A DNA stretch of 11,444 bases from JBGTIS01 sp041745535 (GCA_041745535.1 JBGTIS010000043.1:1-11444); one strand, 5' to 3'; numbered from the stretch's first letter, positions 1 through 7,414 are shown. The notes: generated by a model from the letters alone, not told the origin. Made by a program: numbers and translations.

Positions 1-1887
1 CTTTATGGCATGACGGCCACCACCCAGCCTTTTGCTATTGATGCCGCAACCGGAAAAGAACTCTGGCGGAAAAAATCGGACAGCATCAATCAATTAAGTA
101 CCAGCCGGGGACTGGTGTATTGGGAAGATGGTGATGATAAACGCATTTTATATACCAGTGGAGAATGGTTGTATGCGGTGGTGGCCGCTAACGGTGAACC
201 TGTTGCCACTTTTGGCGACCGGGGGCGTATTAGTTTAAAGTCGGGACTGGGAGAAACGGCTAAAAATAAAATGGTGATCTCTAATACGCCGGGCACCGTG
301 TACAAAGATCTGATCATTATGCCGTTGCGGATATCCGAAGGGGTGGACGCCGCTTTGGGGCACATTCAGGCTTTCAACATCCGCACGGGCGCGCTGGCCT
401 GGGTATTTCGTACCATTCCGCGGCCCGATGAACCCGGTTACGATACCTGGCCCAAAGACGTGTATAAGAATGCCGAAGTGGGTGGCGCCAACAATTGGTC
501 GGGCATGGCGGTAGACCGCGACAGAGGCATGGTGTATGTGCCTACAGGTTCGGCGGCTTTTGATTTTTATGGCGGCAACCGCCTGGGCAGTAACCTTTTT
601 GCCAATTGTCTGCTGGCCCTGAATGCCGAAACCGGAGAGCATATTTGGCACTTTCAATTGGTACATCACGATATTCTGGACCGCGATCCGCCTGCACCTC
701 CCAACCTGATAACAGTTACACACAATGGAAATAAAATAGACGCGGTGGCACAGGTAACCAAGCAGGGCTATGTGTTTGTGTTCGACCGGGAAACTGGCGC
801 GCCGTTGTTTTCAATAGAAGAAAGGCCGGTGCCGGCTTCTGATATTCCAGGTGAGGAAGCCTGGCCTACACAACCCTTTCCCACCAAACCGGTACCCTAT
901 GCCCGGCAAAACTTTACAGAAGCGGATATCAGTCCGTATGCTGATAATAAAGCGGAATTACTTGAAAACCTGAAGAGCAGCCGATCCGAAGGGCCTTTTA
1001 CGCCGCTCAGTGTGCAGGGTACCGTAATTTATCCGGGCCTCGACGGTGGAGCGGAGTGGGGTGGGGCTGCCGCCGACCCTGATGGGATGCTGTATGTGAA
1101 CAGCAACGAGATGGCCTGGCGCATTTCTTTAGGAGCCTCCGTTTCAAAAGAAGAACTGGCGAGTTTTGGCACCGGCAAGCGCCTGTATACCCAAAATTGT
1201 ACCCCCTGCCACGGCGCCGAACGCAAGGGTAATCCCAATAGCGGATTCCCTTCTTTGGTAAATATTAGTAATCGGCTTGAAAGGGAACATGTGGCCAATG
1301 TAATTACCAATGGAAAAGGCATGATGCCTGCTTTCCGTAAGTTGTCTGAAGAAGAACGGTTGGCACTGGTGGCTTTTCTGTTTGATGAAGAGGAACAACC
1401 TGATATCCCGAAAGAACCTGGTTTAGAAAGAAAGGAACAAGCAGATGCCATTATCCCATACCAGATATCTGGTTATACCAAGTTTTTAGACCAGAACGGC
1501 TATCCGGCGATTCGTCCACCCTGGGGCACCCTGAATGCCATTGATCTGAATACCGGAGAATATGTATGGAAAATTCCCTATGGAGAATATCCTGATCTGA
1601 TGGCGAAAGGTGTCCCGCAGACCGGTTCTGAAAGTTATGGTGGTCCGGTGATTACGGCCAGTGGCCTGTTATTGATAGCCGGTACCAAAGATGGGAAGTT
1701 CAGGGCCTACGACAAGCGCGATGGAAAACTGCTCTGGGAAACAAAACTTCCGGCCGCGGCTTTCGCTACACCCAGCACGTATGAGGTAAACGGAAAACAA
1801 TATGTGGTACTGGCTTGCGGGGGTACCAAACTCGGTGCTGCCGGCGGAGATAGTTATGTGGCTTTTGCATTGCCAGACACCCCTTAA
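1..1887 (+). CDS. PQQ-dependent dehydrogenase with internal cytochrome c domain (5' partial)
   Basis: Periplasmic quinoprotein oxidising a sugar or alcohol and passing electrons from PQQ to haem c. The frame is open from base 1, so the signal peptide and first blades lie outside the window; 628 residues are visible. Beta-propeller blades are recognisable by repeated 'D-x-x-T-G-x-x-x-W' segments (IDAATGKELW, LNAETGEHIW, IDLNTGEYVW). A haem-binding CTPCH motif lies at bases 1198-1212 (about residues 400-404 of the visible part), with GMMPAF near residue 440 as the likely axial Met. After it the propeller resumes with a PPWGTLNAID segment typical of membrane/soluble glucose-dehydrogenase-like quinoproteins. 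The cytochrome is therefore inserted within the propeller rather than appended. The true substrate cannot be told. It converges with a thioredoxin-like gene. The family call is firm; the substrate is open. Confidence 0.93.
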   Translation, partial: LYGMTATTQPFAIDAATGKELWRKKSDSINQLSTSRGLVYWEDGDDKRILYTSGEWLYAVVAANGEPVATFGDRGRISLKSGLGETAKNKMVISNTPGTVYKDLIIMPLRISEGVDAALGHIQAFNIRTGALAWVFRTIPRPDEPGYDTWPKDVYKNAEVGGANNWSGMAVDRDRGMVYVPTGSAAFDFYGGNRLGSNLFANCLLALNAETGEHIWHFQLVHHDILDRDPPAPPNLITVTHNGNKIDAVAQVTKQGYVFVFDRETGAPLFSIEERPVPASDIPGEEAWPTQPFPTKPVPYARQNFTEADISPYADNKAELLENLKSSRSEGPFTPLSVQGTVIYPGLDGGAEWGGAAADPDGMLYVNSNEMAWRISLGASVSKEELASFGTGKRLYTQNCTPCHGAERKGNPNSGFPSLVNISNRLEREHVANVITNGKGMMPAFRKLSEEERLALVAFLFDEEEQPDIPKEPGLERKEQADAIIPYQISGYTKFLDQNGYPAIRPPWGTLNAIDLNTGEYVWKIPYGEYPDLMAKGVPQTGSESYGGPVITASGLLLIAGTKDGKFRAYDKRDGKLLWETKLPAAAFATPSTYEVNGKQYVVLACGGTKLGAAGGDSYVAFALPDTP

Positions 1888-1944
1888 AAATTGTATTACA
1901 GCCGATATCCCCAATCGTTATTTAAAGAAGAAATATGGACTATA

Positions 1945-1981
1945 AAGCCATTTTGGCTTACATTGCACTTACAAAATGTAA
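1945..1981. terminator. Two hairpins between convergent genes, possible bidirectional terminator
   Basis: Bases 1945-1950 (AAGCCA) pair with 1954-1959 (TGGCTT) around a TTT loop. Bases 1958-1964 (TTACATT) pair with 1975-1981 (AATGTAA) around a 10-base loop. The two stems overlap by two bases, so they could be alternatives. They lie between the end of the PQQ dehydrogenase gene and the end of the thioredoxin-like gene, where a terminator is expected. Neither stem is GC-rich and no long T run follows, so the call is tentative. Confidence 0.4.
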
Positions 1982-1983
1982 CT

Positions 1984-2490
1984 TTAAATATAGGGAAGAA
2001 TTTTCGTGATGGGTGTTTCTCCCTTAAATGTTTTTACCAACTGTTTATGGCCTGAATAGATATACATGGAAGGGGTAGGCACCGAGCCAAAACTTTTTAG
2101 TATATCCTGCACATCGGCGTAAGCAAAGAAAATATTATCGTTCCGATTCAGGCCATAATCTTTGGCAAACCGGCTTATTTCAACCATAGGTGCATAGGTG
2201 ATGAAGTAAAGGGTATAACCTTCAAAAGCTTCCAAATGCTCGCGAATCTGTACCGCCTCCCGCTGGCAATGCTCGCAATCTGGTTGAAAAAGAACCAGCA
2301 CTACTTTCCCTTCCAGTTCCTTCGTGTTAATTTTTTGGCCATCGGTTTGTAACAAAGGCAGGTCGGGCAGATCGTTGCGGGCAAATTGCAGTGGCTGGTG
2401 GGTTGCTTTACTATTAGCCATGTCCTCTACCGGAAAAACGGGTGTGGTAACTACCAAAAGCAGGAGAAGCAGGAAGCTTATTTTTTTCAT
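1984..2490 (-). CDS. Secreted thioredoxin-like (TlpA/AhpC-TSA type) protein
   Basis: A 168-residue exported thiol-disulfide protein. Residues 1-20 form a signal peptide (MKKISF followed by a Leu/Val-rich core, no lipobox Cys). The thioredoxin fold follows: strand VVLVLFQPDCEHC with the active-site pair Cys72-Glu-His-Cys75, and a SVPTPS segment (residues 136-141) supplying the cis-proline loop. The segment before the CXXC, PDLPLLQTDGQKI, is the usual TlpA/peroxiredoxin-like lead-in. It probably acts in the periplasm as a disulfide reductase, for example in cytochrome c maturation or protection from oxidants; which of these is inference. The gene converges with the haem-c-containing PQQ dehydrogenase, which is compatible with a redox link but does not prove one. 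No clear Shine-Dalgarno precedes the ATG, as is usual in this phylum. Confidence 0.88.
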   Translation of the reverse strand: MKKISFLLLLLLVVTTPVFPVEDMANSKATHQPLQFARNDLPDLPLLQTDGQKINTKELEGKVVLVLFQPDCEHCQREAVQIREHLEAFEGYTLYFITYAPMVEISRFAKDYGLNRNDNIFFAYADVQDILKSFGSVPTPSMYIYSGHKQLVKTFKGETPITKILPYI

Positions 2491-2776
2491 AGGATATGTG
2501 AATTATTCTCTGTGCATCCGAGCAGAATATGCAAACACTGCCAACGCTTAACTATTACAGGAATGCTTTCCTGATACAGGACGATGTTTTTACGCACAAT
2601 TTAACAGGATTTTAGCTAATAAAAATACCCATTGTCCGCAATTGCTTCCGTATTTTTTTTAGTAATTACATTTATCTTCCTAACTTGTACAATAAATAAA
2701 ATCAGTATTGATATATAATGTAAATAACTACAATAGCGGTTACGAAGATGTTAGGCGGCATAAAAAATAATGAAAA
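2491..2776. other. Intergenic region between divergent genes, left flank of cassette-like unit
   Basis: An AT-rich leader region between the thioredoxin-like gene (-) and the carrier-protein-like gene (+). The last 27 bases already belong to the cassette-like unit starting at 2751. A short CCTAAC (2679-2684) is complementary to GTTAGG at 2750-2755, and TTGTA (2685-2689) to TACAA (2729-2733). This could be the other half of an attC-like fold on the left side, but in such AT-rich DNA the pairing could be chance. A weak TACATTTA at 2667-2674 resembles the Bacteroidota TAnnTTTG promoter box, with TTG 22 bases upstream; I do not call it as a promoter. I see no further gene here. Confidence 0.4.
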
Positions 2777-3491
2777 ATGGGATTAGATAGTGTTGCTTTA
2801 TTGATGGATATTGAAGAGCATTTTGATATTAGTATTCCAAATAATGAAGCAGAAAATATCTATACAATTCAAAACCTATCTGATTGTGTTTACAATCATA
2901 TCACTATTATCCCTTCTGATAAATGCATTTCACAAGTTTTATTTTATAGATTAAGAAATATCTTAAAAGATATTTTGAAAGTGGATAAAGAAGTAATCAA
3001 ACTTTACTCGCGATTAGATGAGTTGATTCCATCAGGTAATAAGGAAAGGATTTGGGAAAGGATTGAAAGTGATTTGAATCTAAATTTGCCTAAACTAAAT
3101 AATAATTATGATAAATTCACTAGAAAGGAAGCTCTCATTTTATTCATTTCCTTCTCTAAAAGAAGCTTGTCAACCGAAAAAACTAGGATAAAGGGATTTA
3201 TAAATTGGGTGCTGGCTTTAAATCACGAAAAACTTCTTCCAATAGAAAGAATTTGCAATAAAAGAGATGTTGAAAGAATTGTAATTGGGATTGTGCATCG
3301 ATCATGTGGCATTCCGATAAATGAGATGGAATTGAAGCATTCAATCACGTATGATTTAGGAATTGATTAGAATACACCGCCTAACATGGTACAGCCTGGT
3401 AAAATGAGCTAGCATGCTTGTTGCGCCAATTTACGATATTGGTAAACGAACGAAAAACGCAAACATGTCCGGCCTACGGCTTTGCAGGTCG
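2751..3491 (+). mobile_element. Integron-gene-cassette-like unit 1
   Basis: The left edge reads GATG^TTAGGCGG and the right part, nine bases after the stop codon, reads CCGCCTAACAT. Bases 2748-2758 and 3377-3387 are perfect 11-base reverse complements. GTTAGGC (2750-2756) fits the integron core site GTTRRRY and GCCTAAC (3379-3385) fits the inverse core RYYYAAC. In integron cassettes these two match each other because they come together in the circular form. About 100 bases further, CG^TTAT at 3490-3495 is the likely right boundary. One forward gene sits inside, and its DNA is clearly more AT-rich than the genes on either side. No integrase is present. This is inference from layout; no cassette-finding tool was run. 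Confidence 0.55.
2777..3370 (+). CDS. Acyl-carrier-protein-like protein with split ACP halves at its ends
   Basis: A 197-residue protein that starts directly with MGLDSVALLMDIEEHFDISI, which is the second half of an acyl carrier protein: DS with Ser5 as the expected 4'-phosphopantetheine attachment site, then helix II and the IPN-AENIYT-Q-L helix III region (to about residue 45). The middle (about 55-110) holds a helical segment, YRLRNILKDILKVDKEVIKL, and a later LNLNLPKL. The C-terminus, VERIVIGIVHRSCGIPINEMELKHSITYDLGID, resembles the first half of an ACP and stops exactly where the Ser would come. An in-frame TGA at 2771-2773 rules out a longer N-terminus. It would carry an acyl or aminoacyl group on Ser5 if modified; the partner enzyme is not in the window. 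The gene is strikingly AT-rich and fills a cassette-like unit. The carrier-domain call is good; the role is unknown. Confidence 0.75.
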   Translation: MGLDSVALLMDIEEHFDISIPNNEAENIYTIQNLSDCVYNHITIIPSDKCISQVLFYRLRNILKDILKVDKEVIKLYSRLDELIPSGNKERIWERIESDLNLNLPKLNNNYDKFTRKEALILFISFSKRSLSTEKTRIKGFINWVLALNHEKLLPIERICNKRDVERIVIGIVHRSCGIPINEMELKHSITYDLGID

Positions 3492-3497
3492 TTATCC
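3377..3497 (+). repeat. attC-like foldable tail of cassette-like unit 1
   Basis: It begins with the inverse core GCCTAAC (3379-3385) and ends with GTTATCC (3491-3497), whose GTT opens the next segment. Inside is a folded region: CCAAT (3426-3430) pairs with ATTGG (3438-3442) around a 7-base loop, enclosed by an imperfect stem of 3413-3425 with 3456-3467 (CATG...TTGCG against CGCAAACATG, with bulges). An outer AAC/GTT pair, a bulged central stem and a length near 120 bases are what attC sites show. Outer arms are only loosely complementary, so it may be a decayed or non-canonical site. Confidence 0.45.
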
Positions 3498-3549
3498 GAA
3501 GACTTTACCTGAAAGGGGGAAAGCATATCCTAATCTCTAAAGCAATCGC

Positions 3550-5880
3550 ATGAAAGAGAAAAAAGTACGCCAACTCGCCGCTGTGATGTTTACTGACATT
3601 GTGGGGTATACCGCATTGATGCAGGGAGATGAAGAAATGGCTTCCCGGGTAAGGTCCCGGCATCGTGAGGTATTCCAGCAGCAACATGATTTACACCACG
3701 GCGAAATCATACAGTATTACGGCGATGGTGCTTTAAGTATTTTTAAAAGCGCCATTGAAGCAGTTAAATGTGCCATCAATATTCAAAGGCTTTTACAGGA
3801 AGGAGAACCGGTAGTACCCATAAGAATGGGTTTGCACATGGGCGATATCGTTTATAACCAGACCGAAGTGTATGGTGATGGCGTTAACTTCGCCTCCCGC
3901 ATTGAAAGTATGAGCGTGGCAGGTGCTATTCTTTTGTCGGACAAATTGAACGACGAACTGAAGAACCATACAACTGTTTCTACCACTTCGCTGGGGCACT
4001 TTGAGTTGAAAAACATTGCCAGGCCCGTAGAGGTATTCGCCATTTCCAACGCAGGTATTACCGTGCCATTACCTTCGGCCTTAAAGGGAAAGCAGCAGGT
4101 AACCAGCAAAACCATTGCCGTATTACCCTTTGTAAATATGAGTGCCAGCCAGGAAAATGAATATTTCAGCGATGGCATTACCGAAGAAATTATCAATGCC
4201 CTGGCTAAAATTAAAAGCTTAAAAGTTACCTCCCGGACTTCTTCGTTCTTTTTTAAAAACAAAAATATTCCCATCAAACAAATTGGAGCGGCACTGAATG
4301 TTGCTGCTATTCTGGAAGGCAGTGTCCGGTTATCGGGCGATATGATCAGAATTACCGCGCAGTTGATTCAGGCTGAAGAGGATTTTCATTTCTGGTCGGA
4401 GACCTGGGACAGAAAACTGACGAATATATTTGAAATTCAGGATGAGATCAGTCTGCTGATAGCGGAAAAGTTAAGAGAGCATTTGGGTCACTTTGAAATT
4501 CAGGACCATTTGGTTGACAAGCAAACCGACAACATCGATGCCTACGAATATTCCCTGAAAGCCAAATTCCATTTTAATAAATGGAACCCTGAGGACATGC
4601 GGATCGCCATTCCACTGTATGAGAAAGCCCTTGCCCTGGACCCAAATCATGCCGAGTCCCTGCTGGGACTTGCCGATTGTTACGGATTTATGGCCACCAC
4701 GGGGTTTATGCCCTATGAAGCAGCATGGAAAAAGGCAGCAGCATTAACCAACAGGGCACTTCTGTTAAATGATCGGCTATCAGGGGTATATTACCAGCTC
4801 GCTAACATTGCCTTTTTTACTGCCTGCGATTACAAAGAATCATTTAAACACACTGTAAAGGCCATAGCACTTAATCCCAGTCATGTAGAGGCCCAGCAGT
4901 TTATGTCTTATTTGTACATTATAGCCGGTGAAAAGGAAAAATCGCATGAACACCTGGAAATAGCGCTAAGCATCAATCCGTTGTCCCAGGAGACGCTTTT
5001 TTTCAATGCCTATTACCATTATATGGTGGAAGATTACACAACATCTCTTAAACAGCTGGATGAATGTCTGGCACAAAACCCAAAAAACCTCCCTGCGCTC
5101 ACCATCAGGTGTTACTGTCTGCTCAAGCTGGGTCGTTATGATGAAATTATTCGTTATATGGAGGATATCCCTACCGACTTCTTGGTGCCCGCCGATCAAA
5201 CAGGATTAACAGGGCTGGCTTATGCCCTGAAAAAGGATTTTACAAATGCCACGAAGTACCTGAAACAATTGTCGGAACAGGCACAAATTCCGGAAGGCTT
5301 CCGTGCCAACTCTTACGTGTTTCTGATGTACGCGGTTATGGGAGAAAACGACAAGGCATTTGCCTGGATCAGGCAGGCGATAAACGACAAGGCATCTTTG
5401 CTGCTTATTCATTTTCCTGACCCTTTGGTTAATCCACTCAAAGCGGACCCAAGGTATCCTGAATTTCAAAGAACTCTATTCCCCGAAGACCTTCCCAGAG
5501 AAACCAGAAAGAAAAAGAAAGACCTGCTTGATAAGGCAGCAGTCAATACCTATGCTACCCGACTGTTAAATCACCTCCAGCAAAAAAAAACCTATTTAGA
5601 CCCGAATTTATCGTTGCGAACCCTGGCAGCGCAAATTGACATGCACCCGAATCAGCTCTCCTGGTTGCTGAATGAAAGTTTGGGGAAAAACTTTAACGAG
5701 TTTATCAATCACTATCGGGTGGAGACCTTCAAAATGCTTTCCAAAGACCCAAAAAACGCGCACATCACACTCATTGGCCTGGCTTATGAAAGCGGCTTCA
5801 ATTCTAAAACGGTTTTCAATACCTACTTCAAAAAAGAAACAGGCCTCACACCAAAACAATTTCTAAAACAGCAGCAATAG
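3550..5880 (+). CDS. Class III cyclase-domain / TolB-like / TPR / AraC-type HTH fusion regulator
   Basis: A 776-residue cytosolic signalling protein; I see no membrane segment. Residues about 6-170 are a class III nucleotide cyclase domain: metal-binding Asp16 (MFTDIVGYT) and Asp59 (YYGDG), and the transition-state pair Asn113 and Arg117 (GDGVNFASR). The position that usually holds the adenine-specifying Lys is Gln55, and its partner Asp position appears to be Glu106, so the nucleotide substrate cannot be predicted. Residues about 186-316 form a TolB-like domain (KTIAVLPFVNMS, YFSDGITEEI, ILEGSVR). About 328-620 are TPR-type helical repeats. About 681-775 hold two helix-turn-helix motifs of the AraC family (LRTLAAQIDMHPNQLSWLL and IGLAYESGFNSKTVFNTYF). 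It may couple nucleotide sensing or synthesis to transcription control. The ATG start lies just before the conserved cyclase lead-in, with no clear Shine-Dalgarno. It stands alone between a cassette tail and an oxidoreductase gene. Confidence 0.92.
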   Translation: MKEKKVRQLAAVMFTDIVGYTALMQGDEEMASRVRSRHREVFQQQHDLHHGEIIQYYGDGALSIFKSAIEAVKCAINIQRLLQEGEPVVPIRMGLHMGDIVYNQTEVYGDGVNFASRIESMSVAGAILLSDKLNDELKNHTTVSTTSLGHFELKNIARPVEVFAISNAGITVPLPSALKGKQQVTSKTIAVLPFVNMSASQENEYFSDGITEEIINALAKIKSLKVTSRTSSFFFKNKNIPIKQIGAALNVAAILEGSVRLSGDMIRITAQLIQAEEDFHFWSETWDRKLTNIFEIQDEISLLIAEKLREHLGHFEIQDHLVDKQTDNIDAYEYSLKAKFHFNKWNPEDMRIAIPLYEKALALDPNHAESLLGLADCYGFMATTGFMPYEAAWKKAAALTNRALLLNDRLSGVYYQLANIAFFTACDYKESFKHTVKAIALNPSHVEAQQFMSYLYIIAGEKEKSHEHLEIALSINPLSQETLFFNAYYHYMVEDYTTSLKQLDECLAQNPKNLPALTIRCYCLLKLGRYDEIIRYMEDIPTDFLVPADQTGLTGLAYALKKDFTNATKYLKQLSEQAQIPEGFRANSYVFLMYAVMGENDKAFAWIRQAINDKASLLLIHFPDPLVNPLKADPRYPEFQRTLFPEDLPRETRKKKKDLLDKAAVNTYATRLLNHLQQKKTYLDPNLSLRTLAAQIDMHPNQLSWLLNESLGKNFNEFINHYRVETFKMLSKDPKNAHITLIGLAYESGFNSKTVFNTYFKKETGLTPKQFLKQQQ

Positions 5881-5953
5881 CACGCCTGTAAAAGATACCG
5901 AGCGATGGTAGCCGGATTACTTTTTACCGCTGCATATCATGCCCTGGTTTCAG

Positions 5954-5983
5954 TTGGTTCGGATTTATAATAGCGAACGTTTG
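5954..5983 (+). promoter_or_regulatory. Possible Bacteroidota-type promoter for the MDR gene
   Basis: TTG at 5954-5956 is followed after 19 bases by AACGTTTG at 5976-5983, one base off the phylum's TAnnTTTG -7 box, about 107 bases before the ATG at 6091. A TATAAT also occurs at 5966-5971. The preceding gene ends at 5880 and no gene lies between, so a promoter is expected here. This is motif matching by eye only. Confidence 0.35.
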
Positions 5984-6090
5984 TATGTAATCGGGAACTT
6001 TTATCCAACCCTTCTATCCTAGTTTTGCTTCAGAACAAAAACAGTGAAAGCGATAGCCCACTGTATTATCAACTTAAAAAGAGGAAAAAC

Positions 6091-7155
6091 ATGAAAGCAA
6101 TTGTAAGTACCGGATACGGATCACCCAGTGTACTCCAACTCCAGGAGGTAACAAAGCCAGCTCCTAAAGAGCATGAAGTGCTGATCAGAATTTATGCGGC
6201 TTCCGTAACGGCAGCAGATGGTATGATGCGAAGGGGGAAGCCCTATTTCGGCAGGCTGTTTACCGGATTAACGAAACCAAAGCATGCCGTACCGGGAACC
6301 GGATTCGCGGGAGTAATTGAAGCAGTAGGCAAAGATGTAACTCTTTTTAAGGAAGGTGACACCGTTTTTGGAGAAACCGCACTGGGCTTTGGTACGCATG
6401 CTGAAAATGTATGTGTGCCCGAGAATGGACTAATCGCTACCAAGCCAGACAAAATAACGCATCAGGAAGCCGCCACCATTTGCGATGGGGCCTTGACCTC
6501 TATGAATTTCCTGAAGGAGCTGGCTAAAATTCAGCCAGGGCAAAAAGTATTGATCAATGGCGCGTCCGGAAGCCTGGGTACAGCTGCGGTACAGCTTGCC
6601 CGGTACTTTGGGGCCGAAGTAACCGGAGTTTGCAGTACCCCGAATGTGGCCCTGGTAAAGTCGCTGGGTGCCAATACAGTAATTGATTACACGAAAGAGG
6701 ATTTTACAAAGTCCGGACAAACCTATGATGTGATTTATGATACGGTAGGTAAAAGCTCATTTTCACGGTGCAAAGGCTCGCTCACCGAAAAAGGTGTGTA
6801 TGTATCGCCCGTGCTAGGGCTGCGCCTGCTGTTTCAGATGATGTGGACTTCATTGACAAGCCGGGGAAAGAAAGCGAAGTTTTCGGCTACTGGTCTTCGG
6901 CCCGTTTCGGAACTTGGGGCTCTCCTCCACGAACTCATAGAGATAATTGAGGCTGGTAAGCTAAAGCTGGTAATAGACCGGCAATATCCATTGGCGCAAA
7001 TTGCCGAAGCACATGCCTATGTGGATCGGGGACATAAGAGAGGAAATGTGGTAGTCACCCCGGTACATCACCAACCCTCGCAGCCCCCACAAGTAAATCC
7101 TACCATAATCTTTTTAGAAGATAAGGTTAAAAACAATAGCAGTGTTTGCTCCTAA
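6091..7155 (+). CDS. MDR-superfamily NAD(P)-dependent alcohol dehydrogenase / quinone oxidoreductase
   Basis: A 354-residue cytosolic oxidoreductase of the medium-chain dehydrogenase/reductase family. The N-terminal GroES-like domain begins MKAIVSTGYGSPSVLQLQEV. The NAD(P)-binding Rossmann motif is GASGSLG at residues 157-163, followed by AAVQLARYFGAEVTGV. The structural-zinc Cys cluster of classical alcohol dehydrogenases is absent, pointing to a zinc-free quinone-oxidoreductase-like subgroup; the substrate is unknown. The ATG at 6091 is chosen because AGAGGA lies at 6080-6085 and the homologous region starts here; a TTG at 6025 would add an unlikely 22 residues. The family normally ends near GNVVVT, but this frame runs about 30 residues further through a Pro/Gln-rich, low-complexity tail. 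That tail may reflect a lost stop codon and lies antisense to a signal-peptide-like fragment. Confidence 0.88.
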   Translation: MKAIVSTGYGSPSVLQLQEVTKPAPKEHEVLIRIYAASVTAADGMMRRGKPYFGRLFTGLTKPKHAVPGTGFAGVIEAVGKDVTLFKEGDTVFGETALGFGTHAENVCVPENGLIATKPDKITHQEAATICDGALTSMNFLKELAKIQPGQKVLINGASGSLGTAAVQLARYFGAEVTGVCSTPNVALVKSLGANTVIDYTKEDFTKSGQTYDVIYDTVGKSSFSRCKGSLTEKGVYVSPVLGLRLLFQMMWTSLTSRGKKAKFSATGLRPVSELGALLHELIEIIEAGKLKLVIDRQYPLAQIAEAHAYVDRGHKRGNVVVTPVHHQPSQPPQVNPTIIFLEDKVKNNSSVCS

Positions 7156-7187
7156 AAGCAGGAAAAGAAGTAAGCTGATTTTTCCAT
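7114..7187 (-). pseudogene. Possible broken signal-peptide leader fragment
   Basis: Read on the minus strand this stretch gives KISLLLFLLLGANTAIVF and then a stop (7114-7116). An ATG at 7187-7185 is one base out of frame, as if a base were lost from the A run. About 30 of 37 bases (7151-7187) agree with the start of the thioredoxin-like gene (2453-2490), whose leader is also KIS plus a Leu run. It overlaps the odd C-terminal tail of the MDR gene. Leucine-rich leaders resemble one another, so a shared origin is only a possibility. Confidence 0.3.
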
Positions 7188-7204
7188 GGGTTAGGGTTAT
7201 TGTC

Positions 7205-7275
7205 GCGTGCCATCCGGGAGTGGCACGCTTTGCATTTCCCGCGTTGCGGGTGGGTCAGGATTCCTACGGAATGAC
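7205..7275. repeat. Composite hairpin element (REP-like), possible terminator
   Basis: Three dyads lie in a row. GCGTGCCA (7205-7212) pairs with TGGCACGC (7221-7228) around an 8-base loop, followed by TTT. CCCGC (7238-7242) pairs with GCGGG (7246-7250). ATTCC (7260-7264) pairs with GGAAT (7268-7272), with outer GTC/GAC (7254-7256, 7273-7275). The first could end transcription of the MDR gene. The stacked GC-rich palindromes look like a repetitive extragenic palindrome unit. No second copy is in this window, so the repeat nature is inference. Confidence 0.5.
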
Positions 7276-7323
7276 TTTGTTTGAACGATAGGCTCGTAAA
7301 TAAGAAGCCAAAATACCATAAGC

Positions 7324-7363
7324 AATGGCATCTACTTTCCGTACTTGTAGTAAATATGCCATT
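7324..7363. repeat. Hairpin upstream of cassette-like unit 2
   Basis: AATGGCAT (7324-7331) is the perfect reverse complement of ATGCCATT (7356-7363), and CTAC (7332-7335) pairs with GTAG (7347-7350) inside it. The rest of 7276-7413 shows no gene. It might be the central stem of an attC-like site ending at GTT (7414-7416), since an AAC lies at 7283-7285, but the outer arms match poorly. Confidence 0.3.
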
Positions 7364-7414
7364 AAATTATATTGCATATAAATCTGCCGGCGCACGGCGC
7401 ACTTTATACAGATG

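Noticed and set aside
235..723. 162-codon minus-strand frame inside the PQQ dehydrogenase gene
   Set aside because: It lies entirely antisense to a well supported gene and has no recognisable domain.
1029..1451. 140-codon minus-strand frame over the cytochrome c part
   Set aside because: Ser/Pro-rich antisense translation of a conserved coding region.
2324..2574. Short plus-strand frames (62 and 75 codons) opposite the thioredoxin-like leader
   Set aside because: They are antisense to the signal peptide and CXXC region and show no motif.
3852..4277. 141-codon minus-strand frame within the cyclase fusion gene
   Set aside because: Antisense to conserved cyclase and TolB-like motifs, with no family resemblance.
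6025..6090. Upstream TTG start for the MDR gene
   Set aside because: The added 22 residues are not family-like, and an AGAGGA site precedes the ATG at 6091.
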